Shown: positions 44,930 to 53,656, counted from the stretch's first letter. The stretch: DNA of 57,921 nucleotides from Bacteroidota bacterium (GCA_037133915.1 JBAXND010000005.1:64488-122408), one strand, 5' to 3'. Notes: a model not told the origin generated them from the sequence alone. Made by a program: numbers and translations.

Positions 44930-46149
44930 TGAGAACATTTGAGGAATATGCACGTGCTTTTGAAATCAGCTGCGATCCTGAAACGCTCGATCTCTATTGT
45001 GACGATCATAAATATTACATCTGCTCCGGCTCTAAACGCCTTCTTACGCCCGGGCTGAATGAGTTTTCGCACCCATCAGAATCCGTGATACGTTTTCTGA
45101 TCACCGACCTTCAATTAAAAAACAACACCTTCTTGCACGGGCTCTCCTCGCATATAATTTTCTCTTATCTGCATGATGTTTTTCTTTCAGAACAAACCCT
45201 TTCTCACACAGCTTGGGAAACACAGCTGTCTGCGGATCCATTTGTGATGCTTAAAACTTCAGGCCGTTCGGTGAAACCATTATCGGGTCCCGACGATCCG
45301 CTCTTTACTTTTTCCCTCACCTCACTCACCGGCCTGATCGGCGCTGTTAATTCCTTCTCCGAAAAGGTCATGAGTGAAATTAATCTGGAAGACAACGACT
45401 CACATCCTTTTCCTGAAATTCTAAAACTCAGTTACAGCCGTTTATCCAACGATCAGAAAGTCGCGCTTCATGCATTGAGCAGTTGTCATCAGTCCGGCAC
45501 GGTGCTGCCGCTTCTGCTTGTACTCGGTGAAATCAATCCTGTTGAATACGCGAAAGGGACCATTTCACTTAAATTTCAGAGTGAAGAAAAATACACAGAA
45601 ATTCTTGCTGCAGTTGCAGGAGTATCAGCATATCTTGAATTGCTTTCGGAAAAGGCAGCCTCAGTGCCACTCATTTCCGATATCATCAGCAAAGGAGAAG
45701 GCGATACGCTTGAGTTTAAATCTACGCTGCGCTGGGATATACGTGCCGGAAAAACCAATGCTGCCATTGAGCGTTCATGTCTTAAAACTATTTCTGCCTT
45801 TTTAAACTCAAAAGGTGGTTACCTGCTTATTGGTGTTCGTGATGATGGTTCAATAGAAGGAATTGAATCGGATAAGTTTGCCAATGAGGACAAATTTCTG
45901 CTCCATCTCTGGACCCTGATTCGGACCTGCCTGGGCCGCGATTTCAGTCCTTATATCCGCACCCGGCTTGAAAAGCTTTCCGATAAAACGGTATGTGTGG
46001 TCGATTGCCTTGCGGCGGACAGACCGGCTTTTCTGCGGCAGCCCGGATTCGACGAACAGATGTTCATTCGTATAGGGCCATCAAGCAATGCTTTGGACAT
46101 CAGCGAAGCGTTGAAATACATCAAAGCCCGTTTCGGCGATAACTATTAG
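44926..46149 (+). CDS. AlbA_2/Schlafen-type domain protein with unique N-terminus
   Basis: This 407-residue protein is translationally coupled to the LuxC fusion (overlap ATGA). The C-terminal 150 residues form an AlbA_2 (Schlafen-core) domain: GEGDTLEFKSTLRWD, RSCLKTISAFLNSKGGYLLIGVRDDGSIEGI and FIRIGPSSNALD. Such domains bind ATP or nucleic acid and occur in regulators and nucleases. The first 240 residues are not recognised and have no obvious transmembrane segment. It could be a regulator or defence-like component; coupling suggests stoichiometric expression with LuxC. Its stop overlaps the convergent DUF481-like gene by 4 bp. Confidence 0.65.
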   Translation: MMRTFEEYARAFEISCDPETLDLYCDDHKYYICSGSKRLLTPGLNEFSHPSESVIRFLITDLQLKNNTFLHGLSSHIIFSYLHDVFLSEQTLSHTAWETQLSADPFVMLKTSGRSVKPLSGPDDPLFTFSLTSLTGLIGAVNSFSEKVMSEINLEDNDSHPFPEILKLSYSRLSNDQKVALHALSSCHQSGTVLPLLLVLGEINPVEYAKGTISLKFQSEEKYTEILAAVAGVSAYLELLSEKAASVPLISDIISKGEGDTLEFKSTLRWDIRAGKTNAAIERSCLKTISAFLNSKGGYLLIGVRDDGSIEGIESDKFANEDKFLLHLWTLIRTCLGRDFSPYIRTRLEKLSDKTVCVVDCLAADRPAFLRQPGFDEQMFIRIGPSSNALDISEALKYIKARFGDNY

Positions 46150-46904
46150 AAGTTTACTTCAATAGAATTGCCGAAGTAATGCGTCTCTTTTGGCACTCCA
46201 ATAGCCGGAAACGTATCATAGGTATAGAGGTAGCTGAACAGGAAAGAAAAATGTTTGGAGATGCTAATTTTCAAATCTGATTGAGACAATATCCTGTAAT
46301 CTGAAAACTGATTTACCTTAGGTTGGTAGTAACTCGTATGCAGCAGGCTCAAATTGTCTTTTATTTTCAACGTGAAAGATAAATAGTTGCTCAGCCTGTT
46401 ATTCCGGTTCACGATATTGGTATCATAAAGCTCTTCGTGCTCATACATGTACAAGGTGGCCGCGTAGAGGCGAAATGGTTTGGTGTTAATTACTTTAAAT
46501 CTGGGACCGGCACCCACCAACCAGCGGATCTTCACTTTCAACACCTTATTGAACTGGGCCTGGGTGAACGCTTCTGCGGTAAACCAGTCTTTGATTTTGT
46601 AGTTGTAACGAAAATGCTGCGCCCCGGCATTTACAAAATCGCTTCCTGATCCTTTGGTAAGGTTATATTCAGTAAGGCTTAGATAAAGGCTGCGTTTTGT
46701 CTTAAACTGAACATGAACATTGGCACTGCCTGTCCATAGATCCTGTCCGTTCTTTGTGTACTCCGCCGAAAGTTTTGCTGAGCCAGCCCAACCTGTCGTG
46801 TCTGTTTTGATACGTTCCTGTTCAATGTTCATAACCTGGGCCAAAGCAGTCAGTCCGCTAAGAACAGCAACAAACGTCACTATACATACCTTTACTGTTT
46901 TCAT
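46146..46904 (-). CDS. DUF481-like outer membrane protein
   Basis: This 252-residue protein has a signal peptide (VCIVTFVAVLSGLTALAQ). The mature part shows beta-strand alternation typical of DUF481/YdiY-type barrels: WAGSAKLSAEYTKNGQDLWTGSANVHV, FRYNYKIKDWFTAEAFTQAQFN, VGAGPRFKVI, and a final aromatic residue (NSIEVNF). Function in this family is poorly defined. ATG 46904 begins directly at the signal peptide. It is convergent with the AlbA_2 gene and is the only minus-strand gene inside the 35-53.6 kb cluster. Confidence 0.7.
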   Translation of the reverse strand: MKTVKVCIVTFVAVLSGLTALAQVMNIEQERIKTDTTGWAGSAKLSAEYTKNGQDLWTGSANVHVQFKTKRSLYLSLTEYNLTKGSGSDFVNAGAQHFRYNYKIKDWFTAEAFTQAQFNKVLKVKIRWLVGAGPRFKVINTKPFRLYAATLYMYEHEELYDTNIVNRNNRLSNYLSFTLKIKDNLSLLHTSYYQPKVNQFSDYRILSQSDLKISISKHFSFLFSYLYTYDTFPAIGVPKETHYFGNSIEVNF

Positions 46905-46964
46905 AATATCGTGGTTTGTAATCACAAACATAATAATATTTTAATAACTTCAAGGGAACTCCGA

Positions 46965-47095
46965 AAAGTCACCTTCGTCATTGCGAATCCGTCCTGGCGG
47001 ATGAAGCAATCTGTAATTCGCTGCTTTTAAGAAGATTGCCTGCCTGCCCGTCCGGTCAGGCGGGCTTCGTCGTCCCTCCTCGCAATGAAGCAAAT
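46965..47095. repeat. Dispersed imperfect inverted repeat
   Basis: The left arm contains TTCGTCATTGCGA ... TGAAGCAATCT and the right arm AGATTGCC ... GGCTTCGTCG ... TCGCAATGAAG. They are inverted around 47020, with inner short palindromes (ATCCGTCCTGGCGGAT; CCTGCCCGTCCGGTCAGG). This resembles the intergenic palindromic repeats often found in many copies in Bacteroidota genomes. It is not coding. Confidence 0.6.
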
Positions 47096-47229
47096 AACAC
47101 TTCCCGGAGTGGTCTGAACTTTTAATTATCGTTACGTCACATTTGCTTTTTCATGGAGCGCCACCATAAAGATATCAGGCCTGCCTTTAAACATATAAGT
47201 ATTAATGCGAATCAAGACTTGAAAATATA

Positions 47230-47345
47230 TCACTGTGGTTTTCTGTAGCAGTCTGTGAACCTCTGTGAAATTTTTAAAAAACTAACACGGAGAAACACAG
47301 ACCTGCCTAACGGCAGGCAGGGATATCACGGAGTTACGCAGAGAA
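47230..47345. repeat. Second dispersed palindromic repeat
   Basis: CACTGTGGTTTTCTGTAGCA ... CTCTGTGAAATTTTTAAAAA is followed by AACACGGAGAAACACAGA ... TCACGGAGTTACGCAGAGAA, the two parts being imperfect inverted copies. A CCTGCCTAACGGCAGG palindrome is inserted in the second part. Together with the repeat at 46965 it fills most of the 591-bp gap between the DUF481-like gene and the aldehyde dehydrogenase gene. Confidence 0.55.
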
Positions 47346-47495
47346 AATCTAAACCTTGATTCTAATTATTAACTCTTTCACATGCGGTGCAGGGAAATGC
47401 ACTATAATTTAATTGTCAAACCTGAAAATAATAACTCGTTTTAATTTATTTTTTTCGTTTATTTGTAACGATAGTTTAACGATAATCAAAAATTT

Positions 47496-48917
47496 ATGAG
47501 AGATACTATTGACGAAGTTATTCAGTACGCAACCATGGCAGCCGCTGAATACAGCCAGTTTACTCAGGAGCAAACCGACCGCATTGTAAAAAGTGTGTTC
47601 GAGGCGGCTTTTAACAACCGTGTTAAACTCGCAAAAATGGCGCACGAGGAAACCGGCATTGGCATATGGGAACACAAAGTTGTGAAGAACGTTGTTGCCT
47701 CACAACTGGTTTATGAAGATATTAAAGATCTAAAAACCGTTGGTATCATAAGTGATGATGTAGAAAGTGGTATCGTGGAAATTGCACAGCCGATGGGCCC
47801 TATCCTGGCCATAATTCCGGTAACGAACCCTACCTCAACGGTTATTTTTAAAGTGCTGATATCACTCAAATCTCGCAATCCGGTTATCATTTGCCCTTCA
47901 AAAAAAGCAATAGATTGCTGTAGCGAAACGGCACGCATTTGTTATGAAGCCGCTTTAAAAGCGGGCGCTCCCGAAGGCTGTATCCAATGGCTTACCACGG
48001 TCACCCGTGAACAAACTCAGGAGCTGATGTCGCACAAAGGGCTATCGCTTATTCTGGCAACCGGAGGATCAGGACTTGTGAAATCAGCTTATAGCTCCGG
48101 CACACCAACCATAGGCGTTGGCGCCGGCAATGTTCCGGTGTTTATTGAGCGATCTGCCGATATTCCTTTCTCCGTGGCGCAGATATTTATGTCAAAGACT
48201 TTCGACAACGGCACCATCTGCGCAAGCGAACAGGCCATTGTTGTAGAAAAGGAGATCGCCGATACGGTTATTGCTGAATTCAAAGCACGCAAGGCATATT
48301 TTCTCAACGACCAGGAAATTGTACTACTTAATAATCTTGCTATAAATAGCACAACATTGCTGATGAACCCCGACATTGTTGGACGATCGGCGTATGACAT
48401 TGCGCAGAAAGCCGGGATAAATGCACCCGCCGATGTTGCCTTGCTGATCGCTCCGCTTACCGCTGTCGGTGACGAATATCCGTTATCGTCAGAAGTATTA
48501 GCGCCAATACTTGCGTTCTATGTGGTTGAATCATTTGAGAAAGCCATCAACATGTGCATCGACCTCAACTACCACGGCGGGATTGGACATTCTGCAGCTA
48601 TCTATTCCAATAATGAAGAAAAAATAAAATATTTTGCCATTCACATGAATGCAGGGAGGATCTGTGTGAATACGCCGTCATCACAAGGCGCTGTTGGCGG
48701 CATGTTCAACAAACTAAGCCCTTCACTTACACTTGGCTGTGGCACAGGAGGCAAGAATATCACAACAGATAACGTGAGTGCCAAACATCTGCTCAATATT
48801 CAAAGGATTTCGAAACGCAGGCCAAACGAACGTTTTATACGTTTCGATACATCATTGTATCTCGACGAAAACAACAAAGCCGACAAATTGCTTGAGCTGT
48901 ATAATAATAATTACTAA
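47496..48917 (+). CDS. CoA-acylating aldehyde dehydrogenase (AdhE N-terminal / EutE type)
   Basis: This 473-residue NAD-dependent enzyme interconverts an aldehyde plus CoA with acyl-CoA. Motifs are PMGPILAIIPVTNPTSTVIFK (cofactor-binding), LATGGSGLVKSAYSSG, GVGAGNVPVFIE, the catalytic Cys in FDNGTICASEQAIVVE (about residue 243) and GAVGGMFNKLSPSLTLGCG. These are characteristic of the AdhE dehydrogenase half and EutE, not of hydrolytic aldehyde dehydrogenases. No alcohol dehydrogenase domain is attached and no microcompartment shell gene is near. In this cluster it could recycle the aldehyde made by LuxC to acyl-CoA, or supply it. It is 11 bp before the STAS gene. Confidence 0.9.
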   Translation: MRDTIDEVIQYATMAAAEYSQFTQEQTDRIVKSVFEAAFNNRVKLAKMAHEETGIGIWEHKVVKNVVASQLVYEDIKDLKTVGIISDDVESGIVEIAQPMGPILAIIPVTNPTSTVIFKVLISLKSRNPVIICPSKKAIDCCSETARICYEAALKAGAPEGCIQWLTTVTREQTQELMSHKGLSLILATGGSGLVKSAYSSGTPTIGVGAGNVPVFIERSADIPFSVAQIFMSKTFDNGTICASEQAIVVEKEIADTVIAEFKARKAYFLNDQEIVLLNNLAINSTTLLMNPDIVGRSAYDIAQKAGINAPADVALLIAPLTAVGDEYPLSSEVLAPILAFYVVESFEKAINMCIDLNYHGGIGHSAAIYSNNEEKIKYFAIHMNAGRICVNTPSSQGAVGGMFNKLSPSLTLGCGTGGKNITTDNVSAKHLLNIQRISKRRPNERFIRFDTSLYLDENNKADKLLELYNNNY

Positions 48918-48928
48918 ACACGAACATC

Positions 48929-49222
48929 ATGAATACATACCATAAGAATGATAATCTGCTTACCTGCATACTGCAAGGTAAAATAGACACCATGAATTGT
49001 GCAGTACTTGAAAACGAGATCAGCGAACAAATGAGCAGTGATATCACAGCGGTGACTTTTGATATGGGTGACGTTGATTATATTTCTTCTACTTTTTTAC
49101 GTATTGTGATCAGGCTGGTAAAAGCGCTGGGCAAAGAGAAATTCATCATCAGTAATGTACAGCCCTCGGTAATGAAGGTGTTCAAAATATCAAACTTAGC
49201 GGAGATCGTCACCATTAACTGA
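48929..49222 (+). CDS. STAS-domain anti-sigma factor antagonist (first copy)
   Basis: This 97-residue single-domain protein resembles SpoIIAA/RsbV. The phosphorylation loop reads MGDVDYISSTFLRIVIRL, with Ser at the site phosphorylated by RsbW-type kinases (about residue 54). It lies between the aldehyde dehydrogenase gene and the SpoIIE phosphatase gene, 11 bp after the former. It would be phosphorylated by a HATPase partner (candidates at 38135 and in the SpoIIE protein) and dephosphorylated by the SpoIIE domain. No sigma factor is encoded nearby. Confidence 0.85.
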   Translation: MNTYHKNDNLLTCILQGKIDTMNCAVLENEISEQMSSDITAVTFDMGDVDYISSTFLRIVIRLVKALGKEKFIISNVQPSVMKVFKISNLAEIVTIN

Positions 49223-49224
49223 GG

Positions 49225-49263
49225 GGGTACCGCCGCTAAAAGATGATTCTTTTAGGAGTACCC
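49225..49263 (+). other. Compound RNA hairpin between STAS and SpoIIE genes
   Basis: Outer stem GGGTAC (49225-49230) with GTACCC (49258-49263) encloses a perfect inner stem CTAAAAGA (49236-49243) / TCTTTTAG (49248-49255). No U-run follows, so it is not a standard terminator. It could limit read-through or stabilise or process the mRNA. Confidence 0.55.
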
Positions 49264-49326
49264 GCCTGTTTTCGCTGAAATCATTTCAAATAACCTTACT
49301 TTTAAGGTCAGCTTGCTAAATAATCC

Positions 49327-51693
49327 ATGTTCAAGAACAAAAGACTGGCATATAAACTCAACGTTTCGATACTATCGGCAGTATTTGTGATATTTGCTAT
49401 GATACTGCTGTATAACTATTATGTCTCCAGAAAACTCATTCTTAAAAACGTTCAGGAGAATACAAAAAACCTTACTTCCTCGGCTATCAACAAAAGTGAA
49501 GGTTTTTTCAAAGTAATTGAAAAGATCGTGCTAAATGCCGGGTATACGATACAGGATACGGAGAAATCAGCAGAAGAAGTTGAATTGATGCTATCGGGTA
49601 TTGTAAAAAATAATGATGAGATATACGGTAGCTGCCTCGCGTTCTCTCCGTATAAATTCAGCCCCCGTGTAAAATATTTCGCACCGTATTATTTCGAAAA
49701 AGGTGATTCGCTATTATACAAAGACCTGGCAAATTCAGGCTATTATTATCCTGACTGGGCATGGTACCGCAACGCTATTGATAAAGGCAAACCCGTATGG
49801 AGCGAACCCTATTATGATGAAGGCGGCGGCAACGTACTGATGACCACTTACTCGGTTCCCCTATACCAGAAGTGCAGACAAACCGACAGCATCTGTGGGG
49901 TCATCACGGCAGACGTATCGCTGAAATGGCTTCAGAAAATTGTTTCGCAGATAAAGATATTTGAAACCGGATATGCCTTTCTTATCTCCCAAAAAGGAAC
50001 GTTTATCACGTATCCCGACACTAGTTTTGTGATGCATGAGAACATCTTCTCACTTGCAGAAAAAACAAATGACCCAGATCTTAAAAAGATAGGTGATGAA
50101 ATGGTTGCCGGCCATGAAGACTTCGCGCCCTTCAATTCCAGATTTCACGAAGGAAAATGCTGGATATATTATACGCATCTTACCAATAATGACTGGTCAC
50201 TCGGGTTTGTATTTCCTGAAGATGAACTTTACGCCGACCTGCATAAGCTGAATCAGATGCTGATATTGATGGCTGTGGCAGGGCTCGCCATGTTACTACT
50301 TATCATCATCTCCATTTCTAACCGGGTTACAAGGCCGCTGCGTCGTTTGGCATTAATTGCTGAAGGTTTCGGAAAAGGAAATTTTGATATTACCATTCCA
50401 CCAAGCACTTCGAATGATGAGGTCGGCTCTTTGAATAAATCATTCGGACACATGCAGGCTGAGCTGAAGCAATATATCGAGAACCTAAAACGCACCACTT
50501 CAGCAAAAGAAAAAATTGAAAGCGAACTGAAGATCGCCCGCGATATACAAATGGGAATGATCCCCAGGAATTTCCCAGCCTTCAGCGACAGAAATGAATT
50601 TGATATTTACGGATTTATTGAACCGGCACGCGAAGTTGGCGGTGACCTTTATGACTTCTTTTTTATTGATGACCACCATCTTTGTTTTGTGATTGGCGAT
50701 GTTTCCGGTAAAGGAATGCCGGCAGCGTTGTTCATGGCAATTACCAGAACCATACTGCGCGCCGAAGCACAGATGGCAGAGGTGAACGCCAGCAAGGTTA
50801 TTGAACTTGTGAATGATTATCTGTGCAGGGATAATGAAAGCAACTTATTTGTGACCTTGATCTTTGGCATACTGGATACCCGAACCGGCGTAATTGAATT
50901 TGCCAATGCGGGGCACAACTATCCGTTTATTGTAAAGCGCGATGGCAGTGTAAGCGAGCTTAAGAACACCCATTGCATTCCACTCGGCATCAGTAATATC
51001 CCATGTAAAAAGGCAGGCACCGTTTATAATCTTGAAGCCGGCGATACTATCTTTCTTTATACTGATGGTATCAACGAAGCATTTGACAGTAACGACCAAC
51101 AGTACACGAGCACGCGTATCAGCGATATGCTGGTCAACAAAGCGCATCTGACGCCCTTTGAACTGGTCGGTCAGCTTATTAAAGATGTACAGGCGTTTTC
51201 AAGCGGCACAGAACAATCGGACGATATCAGCGTGCTTGCTATCAAGTATATTGGCAATAAGGATTTAAATGAAAGCGGTAATGATTGCCGGATAGTGATA
51301 CAAAACAAGGCCGATAACCTGCCCGCAGCCGCAGAAAAAATCAGGTCATTTTGCCATGACAATAAGGTCTCTGACGAGACCTGCTTTGCGCTGAACCTTA
51401 TTGTGGAGGAATTGGTCTTTAATACCATTTCTTACGGGTACAACGATGATCAGTCGCATGACATTACCATTAGTTTCAGCATAGAAGCGGATGGCATCCA
51501 GCTTGAGATCACTGACGACGCTATAGCCTTTAACCCTCTTGATGCCGAAGCTCCTGATATAAATGCAGCAATAAGCGAACGGAAAATCGGTGGTCTTGGC
51601 ATTCATCTGGTGAAAAACCTTAGCGATTCTTTCAGCTATCAGCGAGCAGGCTCAAATAATATCATTCAAATACACATCCCTAATCACGGATAA
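49327..51693 (+). CDS. Cache-HAMP-SpoIIE phosphatase with C-terminal HATPase
   Basis: This 788-residue membrane sensor has TM1 near residues 12-32, then an extracytoplasmic double-Cache region (about 40-300, including YYPDWAWYRNAIDKGKPVWS and GYAFLISQKGTFITYPD). TM2 (about 315-335) is followed by HAMP (about 335-385), a coiled coil, and a PP2C-type SpoIIE domain (about 405-640). The SpoIIE domain keeps the metal-binding EVGGDLYDFF, GDVSGKGMPAALFMA, NAGHNYPFI and FLYTDGINEAF. An RsbW-like HATPase follows (about 655-785, LIVEELVFNTISYGYN, GGLGIHLVKNLSD). Phosphatase and kinase-like domains in one chain could reset the phosphorylation of the flanking STAS proteins according to an external ligand. 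Confidence 0.92.
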   Translation: MFKNKRLAYKLNVSILSAVFVIFAMILLYNYYVSRKLILKNVQENTKNLTSSAINKSEGFFKVIEKIVLNAGYTIQDTEKSAEEVELMLSGIVKNNDEIYGSCLAFSPYKFSPRVKYFAPYYFEKGDSLLYKDLANSGYYYPDWAWYRNAIDKGKPVWSEPYYDEGGGNVLMTTYSVPLYQKCRQTDSICGVITADVSLKWLQKIVSQIKIFETGYAFLISQKGTFITYPDTSFVMHENIFSLAEKTNDPDLKKIGDEMVAGHEDFAPFNSRFHEGKCWIYYTHLTNNDWSLGFVFPEDELYADLHKLNQMLILMAVAGLAMLLLIIISISNRVTRPLRRLALIAEGFGKGNFDITIPPSTSNDEVGSLNKSFGHMQAELKQYIENLKRTTSAKEKIESELKIARDIQMGMIPRNFPAFSDRNEFDIYGFIEPAREVGGDLYDFFFIDDHHLCFVIGDVSGKGMPAALFMAITRTILRAEAQMAEVNASKVIELVNDYLCRDNESNLFVTLIFGILDTRTGVIEFANAGHNYPFIVKRDGSVSELKNTHCIPLGISNIPCKKAGTVYNLEAGDTIFLYTDGINEAFDSNDQQYTSTRISDMLVNKAHLTPFELVGQLIKDVQAFSSGTEQSDDISVLAIKYIGNKDLNESGNDCRIVIQNKADNLPAAAEKIRSFCHDNKVSDETCFALNLIVEELVFNTISYGYNDDQSHDITISFSIEADGIQLEITDDAIAFNPLDAEAPDINAAISERKIGGLGIHLVKNLSDSFSYQRAGSNNIIQIHIPNHG

Positions 51694-51716
51694 GACAAAA
51701 CAAATCAATAACGATC

Positions 51717-52058
51717 ATGGTAATTACAACAGAAAAAATTTCGGAAGTACTTGTTATTCGCCTCGATGGCCGGCTGGATGCTATGACCTCCGGGGAGTTT
51801 GAGAAAAAGGTCACGCCAATGGTTCAGGAATCGGGGCAGCATGTCCTGATCGATTTCGGGAAGGTTGACTATATCAGCAGTGCCGGTTTGCGCGCTATAT
51901 TGATCCTCGCCAAAGAGATGCTGAAGAAAGAGAAACGCCTGGCGCTTTGCTCTCTGAATGAAACGATAGCAGAAGTTTTTTGCATCAGCGGGTTCGATTC
52001 TATCATGACTATTTACCCATCTCTCGAAGAAGGTCTTTCTTTTCTGAAAGGGAACTAA
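51717..52058 (+). CDS. STAS-domain anti-sigma factor antagonist (second copy)
   Basis: This 113-residue SpoIIAA/RsbV-like protein reads VLVIRLDGRLDAMTSGEFEK at the N-terminus and has the phospho-acceptor loop DFGKVDYISSAGLRAILILA (Ser about 58). It starts 23 bp after the SpoIIE gene. It differs from the STAS protein at 48929, so two antagonists share one phosphatase, perhaps with different targets. Confidence 0.9.
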   Translation: MVITTEKISEVLVIRLDGRLDAMTSGEFEKKVTPMVQESGQHVLIDFGKVDYISSAGLRAILILAKEMLKKEKRLALCSLNETIAEVFCISGFDSIMTIYPSLEEGLSFLKGN

Positions 52059-52204
52059 CGCGTTGTATTAATTATTTCATTGCAAGTGAAGCACTGGAAA
52101 CTATTATTTCAAAGATATATACGTGAAAATTTTGTGGCTGGGCCAATAATACCGGCAGCTAATTCTAAATTATCTTGAAAAAATAGCATTATTATCATTC
52201 AGTT

Positions 52205-53614
52205 ATGTCAATAGAGAAAGAGAAAAAAAAGGTTGTTATTTTTGGAGTTGATGAAAAGTTAACTGACGATCTTTTTGACTATCTAAAGCAGCTCTATCAT
52301 GTCACAACTTATAGTCCCGAGGCTCTCGTTACAGAAGATAGCTTTGTAGAAAAAGCCAAAATGGCTGATGTAATTTGCTTTTTCAGCGGCAGTATTAGTG
52401 GGCGGGTAATTAAACAGCTTGTTAAAACGAAACTAATAGTTATCTGCTCCACTGGATATGATTATGTTGATGTTGAAACTGCCGCTGAATGTGGTATCGC
52501 GGTATGTAATAGTCCGAGTTTTTCTTCTCGCTCAGTAGCAGAATTTCAGTTTATGCTGCTTTTAGCCCTTGTTAGAAAGCTGCCAACCGTTATTAATGGA
52601 AATGAAGCTCATTTCAATTTCTCATTTTCATTTAGCACCCTAATGGGTCAAGACCTTATTAGTAAAACAATTGGAATTATTGGGACAGGAAACAACGGGG
52701 CTCACGCTTGTAAAATAGCGCGGGGTTTTGGGATGGAGGTACTTGCATATAGTCGAACTATTAAACCTCAGCTTGTTGCGGACCTTGGTATTAGATATGT
52801 GTCACTTGATGAATTGTTGGAGCGATCAGATATTATCTCGATCAATCTTCCCCTCTATGATTCCACGAAACACTTTTTGGATCATGATCATTTCAATAAA
52901 ATGAAAACCGGGGTGATTATAATAAATACCGCGAGAGGATCAGTAATAAACGAACAAGCGCTTATTGATGCACTTAAGTCCGGCAAGGTGGCTTCAGCAG
53001 GGCTTGATGTTTTGGGAAATAATACAAAAGACAACCCGCTTCTATACATGGAGAATGTTTTGATAACACCCCATTTGGCATGGGTTACAAAAGAGTCACT
53101 TAAGAGGATGGTGGAATTGATGGTTGAGAATATACTTGGCTACTTTATGGGTGAAGCTCAAAATGTGGTCAATAAGGTTTATTTTAATCCAATCTCAGAA
53201 AAAGCGGAGAAAAGTCGGCTAACACTGGGGAATATGGTTTCATTAGAAGTATGTGAGGCACTAATGGAAGCACTCGCCTCTGGTAATCAGAAGCCTTTCG
53301 AGGCGGGGAAAATGCTAACTGCAAAATACAAACTAAATTTCGCGAAAGGAGGTGTTGAAGAGGCTGTTTATCAGGTTAGGCAGTTTATCAAGCACACGTC
53401 TTTAGGTATTATTTCACCTGTACAAATTCATGATAAAGAATGTAGATTAATTCTTAGGGAAGGGTTGATCAGTTTCCAACAGGGAAACAACACATTTTTG
53501 AGTGGGGTCATTTCAGAAATATTTAATATAGTTACGGGGAATATTTTTACTGTAACTGAAAATGAATGTTCAGATAATAGGGAATGTCGAACATTTAGTA
53601 TTGTCCTTTCCTGA
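52205..53614 (+). CDS. D-2-hydroxyacid dehydrogenase with V4R-like C-terminal domain
   Basis: This 469-residue protein has a D-isomer-specific 2-hydroxyacid dehydrogenase fold (about residues 1-325): the NAD fold GIIGTGNNGAHACKIARGFG, the catalytic Arg in IINTARGSVINE and His in ITPHLAWVTKES. The usual acidic residue after the LDV motif (LDVFE) is not seen (GLDVLGNNTKDN). The extra 140 residues are predicted here to be a V4R-type sensor: about 330-469, with GNNTFLSGVISEIFNIVTG and VTENECSDNRECRTFSIVL. V4R domains normally end in C-x4-7-C-x-F. The fold suggests ligand-sensitive NAD-dependent reduction of a 2-oxo acid. It is AT-richer than the preceding genes and ends at a hairpin terminator. 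Confidence 0.7.
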   Translation: MSIEKEKKKVVIFGVDEKLTDDLFDYLKQLYHVTTYSPEALVTEDSFVEKAKMADVICFFSGSISGRVIKQLVKTKLIVICSTGYDYVDVETAAECGIAVCNSPSFSSRSVAEFQFMLLLALVRKLPTVINGNEAHFNFSFSFSTLMGQDLISKTIGIIGTGNNGAHACKIARGFGMEVLAYSRTIKPQLVADLGIRYVSLDELLERSDIISINLPLYDSTKHFLDHDHFNKMKTGVIIINTARGSVINEQALIDALKSGKVASAGLDVLGNNTKDNPLLYMENVLITPHLAWVTKESLKRMVELMVENILGYFMGEAQNVVNKVYFNPISEKAEKSRLTLGNMVSLEVCEALMEALASGNQKPFEAGKMLTAKYKLNFAKGGVEEAVYQVRQFIKHTSLGIISPVQIHDKECRLILREGLISFQQGNNTFLSGVISEIFNIVTGNIFTVTENECSDNRECRTFSIVLS

Positions 53615-53626
53615 AGATATAGGAAT

Positions 53627-53656
53627 AGCCCGAACCTCACCCTACCGGGCTTTATA
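53627..53656 (+). terminator. Rho-independent terminator after the hydroxyacid dehydrogenase gene
   Basis: AGCCCG (53627-53632) pairs with CGGGCT (53646-53651), followed by TTATAAT. It begins 13 bp after the stop codon and marks the end of the plus-strand cluster. Confidence 0.65.

Noticed and set aside
46500..48000. Bacterial microcompartment linked to the EutE-like aldehyde dehydrogenase
   Set aside because: No shell protein genes or encapsulation peptide are seen; the dehydrogenase is the plain AdhE-half type.
48929..52058. Control of an adjacent alternative sigma factor by the STAS/SpoIIE genes
   Set aside because: No sigma factor gene is visible in the window; the ATPase-GNAT fusion is the only plausible partner seen nearby.
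35041..53614. Bioluminescence (lux) operon
   Set aside because: LuxC- and LuxE-like proteins are present, but no LuxA or LuxB luciferase or LuxD is encoded in the window.
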